Source: Methanobacteriota archaeon (lineage in GTDB: Archaea; Halobacteriota; Methanosarcinia; Methanosarcinales; Methanosarcinaceae). Taken from it: 15,928 nt of DNA. Location of the stretch: NCBI GenBank assembly GCA_030837265.1, contig JAUPKV010000222.1, positions 1 to 15,928 of the forward strand, read 5' to 3'. Under the pieces are notes generated by a model. That model saw only the letters and a list, made by a program, of their open reading frames with translations. It ran no database searches and was not told the DNA's origin. Shown here one piece after another: positions 6,877 to 14,078 of this stretch (the stretch's first letter is position 1; every line of letters begins with the position of its first letter). The position numbers and the translations under genes are program-made.

Positions 6877-6910
6877 CTTCAGATGCTAACCATTGGAACC
6901 AATTATAGGA

Positions 6911-7679
6911 ATGAACAATAGATTTACAGAATTAATACATTTTTATTTCAGTAATCTCTCTTATAATTATGAAACGGGCCGAATCACTGGTATATAAAAG
7001 TTTCAAGCCTACAAAAAAGGCTTTAGATTTTATTTTCAAATTGATAACGAAGAATATTCGTTATGGATATCCACTGACCATTCAAAGATAAAAATCGATA
7101 ACGAATCCAGAGAATTGGTCTCAAGCCATATTGGTCTATCTTTTCTGACTGATCTCGCAGTAATTTGTCTTCACAGGAAAATAATAATAAACGCTTTATC
7201 CCTTTCCGATGAACAAATAGAACTCTGGAAATGGGTTTACTAGGAGGCATCATTGGAAAGGGCCTATTTCGAGAAAAGAGATTTGCTTTTTGTAGACACA
7301 ACCTGGGAAATAAATAAGGAACCTTTTCTACTTCTGTTGCAAATGCTCAAAATGTGCCTTTATATATATCATTTCTCTTCCTTTTGTAGAAAAAAGCATT
7401 TTAGACAAGTATTTCGTGGAAGATCCGCTTGAAAAAGTGAAGTTATGCAAACCGCTTATTGATATAAACTCGGATAAACCTGTTGATTGCGTAGGAGAAA
7501 AAAATAAATGCTGGTTAGCTCTTAATAGAATATTAGGACACAATAAAGCCAATGAATCCCTGGTAGTCCGGTATTTCAAGAAAGAAATATTACCTGAAGT
7601 ATGGAAAAACCTGAGAGAAATGGAATTAGAAATCATACAGAGCAATCCAATATTAAGTACTTTCCAGAAAAATTATTAA
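6911..7679 (+). pseudogene. Degenerate gene with in-frame TAA, TAG and frameshifts
   Basis: Starting at ATG 6911 (MNNRFTELIHFYFSNL), one frame reads as a coherent protein through a TAA at 6995-6997 and a TAG at 7241-7243. Segments include YKKGFRFYFQIDNEEYSLWI, SSHIGLSFLTDLAVICLHRK, LSDEQIELWKWVY and, after the TAG, EASLERAYFEKRDL and VDTTWEINKEP. At about 7322 sense moves to the next frame (STSVANAQNVPLYISFL), then at about 7380 to a third (FVEKSILDKYFVEDPLEKVK), ending at 7679. The intact ancestor would be about 255 aa. I do not recognise the family; it has a beta-rich N-terminal part and a helical C-terminal part. It follows the antitoxin-like gene by 34 bp. The TAG could in principle encode pyrrolysine if the host has that system, but the TAA and shifts argue for decay. 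Confidence 0.6.
7416..7679 (+). CDS. Open 3' piece of the degenerate gene, or a separate small ORF
   Basis: 87-residue frame readable from a GTG at 7416 (EDPLEKVKLCKPLIDINSDK, and later WLALNRILGHNKANESLVVR). The frame is open back to 7314, and no Shine-Dalgarno precedes the GTG (AGTATTTC). It is most likely the C-terminal part of the disrupted gene beginning at 6911, not an independent gene. It is listed separately because an automatic annotation may call it alone. Function unknown. Confidence 0.35.
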   Translation: MEDPLEKVKLCKPLIDINSDKPVDCVGEKNKCWLALNRILGHNKANESLVVRYFKKEILPEVWKNLREMELEIIQSNPILSTFQKNY

Positions 7680-7825
7680 AATATATGCCTGTTAGGTTTT
7701 TTATTTTCACCGGCTCTTCAGTTTCTCCGGACTCTAGCTTTGCAGCAACTCTTCAAGAACAGATAAAGGCAGAAAATGTAATAACTGATAGAAAGCAAAA
7801 TTGAGTTACAAAGAAGGGATGAACC

Positions 7826-8635
7826 ATGAACGAAGATCTAAAAAAAACACTCCTGGAAAAATGCGAAAACATGGATATTCCCCTGGTTGGGGTTGCCAAT
7901 GTGGAACGATGGAAGTCTCCTCCATTCCTGCCATGGATGCCTGAAGAATTTTACCCTCAATCCATATATCCAGAGGCAAGATCAGTCATAGTCATCGGAT
8001 TGCCGATCCCCTTACCAGTTTTGGAGACATCGCCCTCGATATATTATCGCGAACTTTACAATACAGTAAATATTCTTCTTGACCAGTACACATACCGTCT
8101 TGCCAACTTCCTGACAAAAAGAGGATATCCATCTATTTTCGTGCCTAGAGATGGGTATGGAAATATTGAAGTACTCCTGCGTAACCCGGTTGCATTCTTT
8201 TCTCACAGGCATGCCGCTTTGCTCGCAGGTCTCGGAACCTTCGGGGTAAATAATACTGTCCTCACACCGGAGTATGGCCCACGGGTACGTTTCGGTTCTA
8301 TCCTGACCACATCCGACCTGCCTTCGGATCCTATGCTGGAGAAACAGCTCTGCACTCGCTGTATGCGTTGTGTGAAAATGTGCCCAACAAATGCTCTTAA
8401 GAAGGAGGATTATCCTGAGGGACTAACAAATAAAAAAGCATGTTCCTCTTACAGTGCTGAATTAAACAAGCGTTACATTGCACCCTGTGGGATATGCATC
8501 AAAGTGTGTCCAATTGGAAATGACAGGAAACTGTATGAGAGGGAAAATGAAGCAATTTATGTAGATGATGATCGTTTTGCTAATTATCATAAGGCCTGGA
8601 AGCATGTTAGGGCTTATGGCGGAAAAGCTCCTTAA
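7826..8635 (+). CDS. QueG-like double [4Fe-4S] cluster reductase family protein
   Basis: Soluble 269-aa protein of the COG1600/epoxyqueuosine-reductase-like group. The family core is HAALLAGLGTFGVNNTVLTP (129-148), followed by YGPRVRFGSILTTSDLP. Two ferredoxin-type clusters follow: C176-C179-C182-C186 in CTRCMRCVKMCP, then C206 and C221-C224-C228 in CGICIKVCP. All eight cysteines are present. True QueG is about 380 aa, has a C-terminal HEAT-like extension and uses cobalamin; this protein ends soon after the second cluster. Archaea do not make queuosine by the bacterial route, so the substrate is probably different. A corrinoid- or flavin-linked electron-transfer role is possible; that is inference. 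Start ATG 7826 follows AAGGGATG. It appears monocistronic, with a T-rich hairpin downstream. Confidence 0.85.
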   Translation: MNEDLKKTLLEKCENMDIPLVGVANVERWKSPPFLPWMPEEFYPQSIYPEARSVIVIGLPIPLPVLETSPSIYYRELYNTVNILLDQYTYRLANFLTKRGYPSIFVPRDGYGNIEVLLRNPVAFFSHRHAALLAGLGTFGVNNTVLTPEYGPRVRFGSILTTSDLPSDPMLEKQLCTRCMRCVKMCPTNALKKEDYPEGLTNKKACSSYSAELNKRYIAPCGICIKVCPIGNDRKLYERENEAIYVDDDRFANYHKAWKHVRAYGGKAP

Positions 8636-8689
8636 CTTATTTATCACTGTGAATTTTTGATGTCGCTGTATTGTTTCTAATTTTAGTTT

Positions 8690-8723
8690 CCAAAAAGTGT
8701 TTAACGCGGTTTTTGGCTTTTTT
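8690..8723 (+). terminator. Hairpin terminator after the QueG-like gene
   Basis: CCAAAAA (8690-8696) pairs exactly with TTTTTGG (8710-8716) across a 13-nt loop. It is followed by CTTTTTT. It lies about 55 nt after the stop codon. Confidence 0.45.
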
Positions 8724-9042
8724 GTCCCATAAATCCCTAAAAACAGTTTAGAGCTTTATATTCGGAATCTGAGTCGAATATTAATCCTATTATTTTAAGC
8801 TCAACTGTGAAAGTCTTAATATAATATTAGACAGTTTTAATTATGGATATAATTTGGATTTTAAACTTCCCCTAAATTAATACTTCAGATTTCTATTGTA
8901 GGTATTTAAAACGAATTGAAAGATAGTATACAGAATGTCCCTTAAAAAATATTCTCTTCATACTCTTTGAGATGTATTTTTGCGCTAAAGATCCACATTC
9001 TTACTTAGTTTAGGCTCATTTATAAGCAAAGGAGGAAAGTTT
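8724..9042. other. Spacer with cstA promoter and Shine-Dalgarno
   Basis: No gene seen. A TATA-like TTAATATAATA at 8817-8827 would give a leader of about 190 nt. GGAGG at 9031-9035 is the ribosome-binding site that fixes the TTG start at 9043. No obvious riboswitch fold was found by eye. Confidence 0.4.
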
Positions 9043-10878
9043 TTGAATTCTTTATTTCTTGTACTCGTTGCATTGAGCGTGTTTTCACTTGCCTACAGGT
9101 ATTACGGACTTTTTATAGCTAGGAAAGTTTTAGAGATTGATCCCAGCAGGCCGACACCAGCAAAAACTATGGCAGATGGCCACGATTATCATGAAACCAA
9201 CAGATATGTGTTATTTGGGCATCACTTTGCAGCAATAGCAGCGGCTGGGCCACTTATTGGACCTATTCTTGCTGCGCAATTTGGATACCTTCCAGGGGCT
9301 CTCTGGATAATAATCGGAGCTGTGGTTGCAGGAGCGGTTCACGATTTGGTATCGCTCTTCGCCTCGGTTAGGTATCAGGGTCGAAGCCTGCCCCTTATCA
9401 TAGAGAAGGAAATAGGAAGTAAAGCTAGCAAAATAGCCTCCTTTGCGGTATTATTCATCCTTATACTGACGCTTGCCGGATTATCCATATCTGTTGTCAA
9501 CGCCTTATTCGACAGTCCCTGGGGTGTATTCACTGTCTTTTGCACCATACCTATTGCTTTGCTCATGGGGTTTTACGTTCGAGTCCTAAAGCCAGGAGAT
9601 GTGAAAGGTGGAAGTGCTATAGGTGTAATCCTGCTGGCTTTGGTAATATATTCTGGCCCTTATGTAGCTGCCAGCCCTTCTATAGCACCACTCCTTACTT
9701 TCTCCAAGAATGCTCTGGCGGTATCAATTCCAGCATACGGTTTTATGGCCTCGGTACTGCCAGTTTGGATGTTGCTTTCCCCAAGGGATTACCTATCCAC
9801 TTATCTCAAATTGGGAACTATAGCTGCTCTCGCACTGGGTATATTACTTGTTCACCCTGAAATGAACATGCCTGCAGTGACCAGCTATGTACACGGCGGA
9901 GGTCCTATAGTTCCCGGTGCAGTATTTCCATTCCTCTTTATTACCATAGCCTGCGGTGCACTATCTGGCTTTCACTCCTTTATTGCCAGCGGCACGACAC
10001 CAAAGATGATATCCAGTGAAAGTGATATTCCATTTATTGGATACGGTGCTATGATGGTTGAAGCCTTTGTAGCCATTATGGCTCTGATTGCAGCCTGCGT
10101 TCTTTTGCCACAGGATTACTTTGCTATAAATTCCTCAGCTTCAGCCTATGCCACACTTGGCATGGCGCCGGTACATCTTCCGGAGTTATCGGCAGCTGTC
10201 GGGGAAACCCTTCAGGGAAGAACCGGAGGAGCAGTTTCTCTTGCTGTGGGTATGGCCTATATTTTCTCCTCTGTTTCCTTCATGAAAGGGCTAATGGCCT
10301 ACTGGTATCACTTCGCCATAATGTTTGAGGCTCTATTCATTCTGACCGCCGTAGACACCGGAACCAGAGCGGGAAGGTATCTCCTTCAAGAGATGGTGGG
10401 TAGAGCAATCCCTAAGTTCAGCGAGAAAAAGTGGATGCCAGGCATTGCCATAACTAGCCTGGCTTTTACTGCCTCATGGGGTTACCTGCTTTACACCGGA
10501 GACATCACCACTATCTGGCCAATATTTGGTATGTCTAACCAATTACTGGCATCATGTGCATTAATTATGGGCACAACTATGATACTGGCTATGGGTAAGG
10601 GTAAGTACGCTCTCATCACAGCCATACCAGGACTATTCATGATACCAGTTACTTTCAGTGCCGGATACCTGAATATTGTTACCAATTATCTGCCTAAAGG
10701 GCTATATCTACTGGTTTTCCTTACTGTCATACTAATGTTCCTTACAACTATCATATTCATTGAGGCTTTCAAAAAATGGTACGAACTCATTCAGACTCAT
10801 GAAAAACCCCTCAATAGATCTGGATGCATACCAAAAAAGACAGATTTAGGAGGGATGTACGAGCAGCCGAAGTTATAA
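9043..10878 (+). CDS. cstA: CstA-family transporter (peptide/pyruvate type)
   Basis: Polytopic membrane protein of 611 aa of the carbon-starvation CstA/BtsT family, which imports peptides or pyruvate with H+. Family blocks are clear: DGHDYHETNRYVLFGHHFAA (about 45-64), AAGPLIGPILAAQFGYLPG, then AVVAGAVHDLVSLFASVRYQ. The central block CGALSGFHSFIASGTTPKMI (about 303-322) and late PIFGMSNQLLASCALIMGT are also diagnostic. It is shorter than E. coli CstA (701 aa) but normal for archaeal members. Start is TTG 9043, set by GGAGG 7 nt upstream; no ATG fits. The last 30 residues are hydrophilic (KKTDLGGMYEQPK). It has no operon partner. In a methanogen it may take up pyruvate, peptides or amino acids; the substrate cannot be read from sequence. 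Confidence 0.93.
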   Translation: MNSLFLVLVALSVFSLAYRYYGLFIARKVLEIDPSRPTPAKTMADGHDYHETNRYVLFGHHFAAIAAAGPLIGPILAAQFGYLPGALWIIIGAVVAGAVHDLVSLFASVRYQGRSLPLIIEKEIGSKASKIASFAVLFILILTLAGLSISVVNALFDSPWGVFTVFCTIPIALLMGFYVRVLKPGDVKGGSAIGVILLALVIYSGPYVAASPSIAPLLTFSKNALAVSIPAYGFMASVLPVWMLLSPRDYLSTYLKLGTIAALALGILLVHPEMNMPAVTSYVHGGGPIVPGAVFPFLFITIACGALSGFHSFIASGTTPKMISSESDIPFIGYGAMMVEAFVAIMALIAACVLLPQDYFAINSSASAYATLGMAPVHLPELSAAVGETLQGRTGGAVSLAVGMAYIFSSVSFMKGLMAYWYHFAIMFEALFILTAVDTGTRAGRYLLQEMVGRAIPKFSEKKWMPGIAITSLAFTASWGYLLYTGDITTIWPIFGMSNQLLASCALIMGTTMILAMGKGKYALITAIPGLFMIPVTFSAGYLNIVTNYLPKGLYLLVFLTVILMFLTTIIFIEAFKKWYELIQTHEKPLNRSGCIPKKTDLGGMYEQPKL

Positions 10879-11041
10879 AAAAACAGTTAGTTGGGCTTTG
10901 ATCCTTCATTCAATTTAAAACTAAATGGGAGTGAAGAAACATTAAATAAAATAATAGTTAAGGAGCTAGAAAAATACTAAGAGCTTTTATACAAATCATT
11001 TAACTTTAGTTAACGTGCATAGCTTACATTTTCATGAACTG

Positions 11042-11281
11042 CTACATTTTCTGTCTTGTATTCAGATAGTATTCCTCAATTGCTTTGTTTGCACGACAAA
11101 CCATATTAGGGCACAAATCAGAAGGCACGTTTTCCGTTCCTATTATAGAAGCCACTTTATAGATAGCACAAAGCGTCTTGTCTCCCTCACAATACTTTTC
11201 CTTCTGCAACTCACCTAAACCCTTATCTACTGGTATTTCATTCGCATAAAAATGACATTCATTTGCATTTTCACATTCCAT
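11042..11281 (-). CDS. Small six-cysteine protein, likely metal-binding
   Basis: 79-aa soluble protein with cysteines at 3, 9, 31, 38, 57 and 62. The pattern CENANECHFY, then KYCEGDKTLCAIYKV, IIGTENVPSDLCPN and CRANKAIEE resembles a recurrent, poorly characterised Cys-rich module (C-x5-C-x-FY ... YC-x-G-x4-C-A-x-Y ... VP-x-DL-x-PN). From memory this occurs alone in methanogens and as an end domain of signalling proteins in bacteria. The spacing suggests binding of a metal or Fe-S centre; that is inference. Start ATG 11281 is very well supported by GGGAGGT 6 nt upstream, and TTATAA lies just before it. The gene is monocistronic and converges on cstA. Confidence 0.75.
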   Translation of the reverse strand: MECENANECHFYANEIPVDKGLGELQKEKYCEGDKTLCAIYKVASIIGTENVPSDLCPNMVCRANKAIEEYYLNTRQKM

Positions 11282-11419
11282 TTTTTGACCTCCCTTATAA
11301 TCGCTTAATAGGATGAACGTAAAATTAATCTGGTCAATAAGAAGTTTACCATTTTGTTCTGGACTTTTCTATAGAGGTTCTTAAAACTAAACAAGCAGTT
11401 TCCATCCGCAAGCGTGCAT

Positions 11420-11509
11420 TTACTTCAGTAACAGTTTCTTAGTCCTTAGAGAGTGTTCCTTCAGGATTTCATCAACTGTCTCAGTGGTCACTAATTTGTA
11501 TTTTTCCAT
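11420..11509 (-). CDS. Possible 29-residue small protein
   Basis: ATG at 11509 opens MEKYKLVTTETVDEILKEHS and ends at TAA 11422-11420. A purine-rich GGGGGTTAG lies directly upstream (about 4 nt) and could act as a Shine-Dalgarno. The sequence is amphipathic and charged, with codon use like that of a real gene. After the stop an adjacent frame stays open for another 25 or so codons, so it could be the 5' end of a frameshifted gene. Not recognised. Confidence 0.35.
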   Translation of the reverse strand: MEKYKLVTTETVDEILKEHSLRTKKLLLK

Positions 11510-11775
11510 AACTAACCCCCATTAATAAGCGTATATGACTAATTTACCATTTCTTTAAAAAGTAAATTAAATGAGAATCATTATAATTTATGCAACTTAT
11601 ACAGATAAATAAATTTCTAACAGTATTGGTTGAATCATCAGAAGACAGAAGTAGATATTTATAATATGTTGTGTGACTTCGTTTATGCCACCAGGAAACA
11701 TAAACCTGACAAATAGGCGAAAAAAGTCCTTAATTATTTTACTTCAATATTTGTTTTAAAATATCTGTTATTGTT
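11510..11775. other. AT-rich spacer, nothing recognised
   Basis: The stretch between the small ORF and the HD gene's stop codon contains only AT-rich sequence with scattered TATA-like words (for example ATTTATAATATG near 11658). Together with 11282-11419 it makes up the roughly 490-bp gap between the Cys-rich and HD genes. No RNA gene or strong inverted repeat was seen. Confidence 0.4.
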
Positions 11776-12417
11776 TTATTCAACTTTTTGTCGGAATTCC
11801 AGCCTGGTATCATATAGCAGGTGCCATAGGTCTCCTTTTTTACTCATTCTCTTCGCGTCAATTTCAGCACCTTGCCCCCCTATATCGAATCTGACTATTT
11901 TTTCACCGATTTTGATGTCTCCGATTCTGCTTTCCATCCTGCTAAAATCAAGAGCATCCGCTAGTCTTATGAGGGCAGCTACTTTCAGGGTAAGATCCTG
12001 AAGGTCTTCTGGCATTTTTCCAAAAGCCTTCCCTCTAATTTTCATCAGTTTTTTTTCATCAATTTTCTTTTTATGCAAAAATGTCGTCCAGGCAACAGCA
12101 GGCCACAGTCGTTTCGGCAGTTCGGAAGGCGGGTGCAGGCGCAGGATAGCTCTTCCCGCTTTATGATGGTTTTCAAAGTCCGTAGCCACACCTGTATCAT
12201 GAACAAGTGCAGCTATCTCCACAAACGTTCTTATCCCAGAATCCAGTCTATGAATATTGTAAAGGATATCAAAAAGTTCAAGAGCATTTCTGGCCACATT
12301 GTCTGCATGACTGCGCTCTATCCCATACCTGTGAAAAAGAGTTTCCAGAGATAAGGGTTCGGGCATAGATTCTTCTTTAGACTGCTTGCTTCCTGAAGGT
12401 TCGTAACTTGAATTCAA
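11776..12417 (-). CDS. Stand-alone HD-domain protein, Ppx/GppA C-terminal type
   Basis: 213-aa soluble metal-dependent phosphohydrolase-like protein. The HD fold is complete: H37 in ERSHADNVARNAL, H73-D74 in AALVHDTGV, H84-H85 in FENHHKAGRAIL, and D154/D157 in ALIRLADALDFSR. The HHKAG and RLADALD signatures are those of the C-terminal HD domain of Ppx/GppA exopolyphosphatases, here without the N-terminal actin-like catalytic domain. Cleavage of nucleotides or polyphosphate is possible; the substrate is unknown. The C-terminal part (IVRFDIGGQGAEIDAKRMSK) resembles the small domain that follows in Ppx. The start is TTG 12417, with AGGGAT 6 nt upstream. ATG at 12366 (residue 18) is an alternative without a good Shine-Dalgarno. 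It is divergent from the XPB operon across 242 bp and may share its control region. Confidence 0.85.
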   Translation of the reverse strand: MNSSYEPSGSKQSKEESMPEPLSLETLFHRYGIERSHADNVARNALELFDILYNIHRLDSGIRTFVEIAALVHDTGVATDFENHHKAGRAILRLHPPSELPKRLWPAVAWTTFLHKKKIDEKKLMKIRGKAFGKMPEDLQDLTLKVAALIRLADALDFSRMESRIGDIKIGEKIVRFDIGGQGAEIDAKRMSKKGDLWHLLYDTRLEFRQKVE

Positions 12418-12628
12418 ATCTAATCCCTGCTCCCCATTTTATTTTACTGTAGCTATTTATCCTGCGATCGACCTAAGCTTATTTAAGCCCTTTCTTTTCC
12501 TTATGCTATATAATTTCTTTGCCATCAAAACATATTTTATAAGATAAACATTTCCACTTAAAGCGTCAACTTTACAATTGGATAAACCGTACCCGAGTCA
12601 CTTCTTTACACAGATGATTACTTAATTA

Positions 12629-12638
12629 TTATATATAA
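12629..12638 (+). promoter_or_regulatory. TATA box of the XPB-Bax1 operon, leaderless geometry
   Basis: TTATATATAA is centred about 26-27 nt before 12660, exactly the archaeal TATA-to-start distance. The RNA would therefore begin at or next to the ATG. No Shine-Dalgarno is present upstream (TTAATAAGCG), consistent with leaderless translation. Confidence 0.6.
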
Positions 12639-12659
12639 TGTTCAATCTTTTAATAAGCG

Positions 12660-14078
12660 ATGACCAAAATCAGCTTCAAGCAAGGAACCTTACTTATAAA
12701 GGGCAACATAAGGGTTCCTAATTCAGTCTGGGACGAAAGGAGTGGAAGCTTTAGAGCCCTTGCTTTGTATTACAGGGATATAATTAAGTATCTGGAAAAT
12801 TCAAAAATCGATTTTGAAGACAATGTATTGGATCTCCTTCCCTGTCCTGACCTTGCAGCAGCATATGAGGCATCAGGACAGAAACCAGGATTAAGGGACT
12901 ATCAGGCAGAAGCTCTTATATCCTGGGGCGAAAACGAAAAATTGGGTGTGGTAGTTTTGCCAACAGGAAGTGGAAAGACTCTTGTTGGGATTCGAGCTAT
13001 AACCGGGTGCAACACCCCTGCACTTGTGGTTGTTCCGACACTTGATCTGCTCTCGCAATGGAAAGCACAACTTGAAGGAGCCTTTTCTATGGAAGTAGGA
13101 CAGCTTGGGGGAGGGGAAAAGAAAATTCTTCCAATAACGGTTTCTACATATGACTCTGCCTATATTCATGCAGAAACTCTCGGAAACAGGTTTGGTCTAC
13201 TTATTTTTGATGAAGTACATCACCTGCCTGCTGCCGGGTACAGGAGCATTGCCGAGTTTTTCGCAGCCCCGTATAGACTCGGGCTGACAGCCACATATGA
13301 ACGGGAAGATGAGTTGCATTCGGAATTGAACAGGCTTGTCGGTGGCAAGATTTATGAAAAGCAAGTCTCCGAACTTGCAGGTGTACACCTATCCCCTTAC
13401 AGGATTGAGCGGATAATGACTTCGCTTACGGACGAAGAACGAGCAGCATATGAGCAACACTATTCTGTTTTTCTCAATTATTTAAAGAAAAACAATATGA
13501 TAATGAAAGGATCACTGGACTTTCAGAAACTGGTTATGAAAAGCGGGAGAGACCCGGAAGCCAGGAAAGCTTTGCTTGCTAGAAATGCGGCAAGAGACCT
13601 TGCTTTCAACAGCGACGCAAAACTTGAGAAACTGAGATGGATTTTAAAAACGCACAAAGAAGACCGGATATTTATCTTTACCGAACACAACCGACTGGTC
13701 CACAGGATTTCAAGAGAGTTTCTTATCCCTGCAATTACCTACAGGACGCCTGCAAAAGAAAGGAATACAATTCTTGAAAAGTTCAAGGCAGGCAAATACA
13801 GAGCTGTGGTCACCTCAAAGGTGCTCGATGAGGGGATCGATGTCCCGGAAGCAAACATTGGAATCATAGCCAGCGGAACAGGCAGCAAGCGAGAGTACAT
13901 CCAGCGCCTGGGCAGGATACTCAGGAAAAGTGAAGGAAAAGAAGCCGTACTCTATGAAATCATAGCTAACGAGACAAGCGAGATTGGGACTGCAAAGAGA
14001 AGAAAGCAGGCTGTTTCAACCAAAAAAGGTCCCGGAAGCAATGAAAATCTCGGAGGTGGCTCGTCTGCTCACATCTGA
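12660..14078 (+). CDS. xpb: XPB/Rad25-type DNA helicase
   Basis: SF2 3'-5' DNA helicase of 472 aa, the archaeal homologue of the TFIIH helicase XPB, linked to nucleotide excision repair and DNA unwinding. An N-terminal damage-recognition-like domain (about 1-75) precedes LRDYQAEAL (78-86, Q-motif-like) and Walker A PTGSGKT (101-107). Then come VVPTLDLLSQW (Ia), DEVHH (184-188, motif II), GLTATYERED (208-217) with the XPB-specific RED motif, and a helical thumb at about 255-315. Motif IV is IFIFTEHNRL, motif V VVTSKVLDEGIDVPEA and motif VI YIQRLGRILR (413-422). All motifs are intact. The tail (KRRKQAVSTKKG) is basic. The 3' end overlaps the next gene, its known partner Bax1. The start at ATG 12660 fits the TATA position. 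Confidence 0.95.
   Translation: MTKISFKQGTLLIKGNIRVPNSVWDERSGSFRALALYYRDIIKYLENSKIDFEDNVLDLLPCPDLAAAYEASGQKPGLRDYQAEALISWGENEKLGVVVLPTGSGKTLVGIRAITGCNTPALVVVPTLDLLSQWKAQLEGAFSMEVGQLGGGEKKILPITVSTYDSAYIHAETLGNRFGLLIFDEVHHLPAAGYRSIAEFFAAPYRLGLTATYEREDELHSELNRLVGGKIYEKQVSELAGVHLSPYRIERIMTSLTDEERAAYEQHYSVFLNYLKKNNMIMKGSLDFQKLVMKSGRDPEARKALLARNAARDLAFNSDAKLEKLRWILKTHKEDRIFIFTEHNRLVHRISREFLIPAITYRTPAKERNTILEKFKAGKYRAVVTSKVLDEGIDVPEANIGIIASGTGSKREYIQRLGRILRKSEGKEAVLYEIIANETSEIGTAKRRKQAVSTKKGPGSNENLGGGSSAHI

Noticed and set aside
6969..7091. 40-codon frame MKRAESLVYKSF... as a small gene
   Set aside because: It overlaps the clearer 6911 frame, which reads as protein far longer on both sides, and has no Shine-Dalgarno.
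7023..7645. Two minus-strand frames of 92 and 105 aa
   Set aside because: They lie antisense to the degenerate plus-strand gene, have no Shine-Dalgarno and no recognisable protein features.
7601..7804. 67-aa plus-strand frame
   Set aside because: Starts inside the C-terminal part of the degenerate gene in another frame and lacks a ribosome-binding site; sequence looks non-coding.
11771..12354. Plus-strand frames opposite the HD gene
   Set aside because: Both are shadows of a gene with a complete HD motif set.
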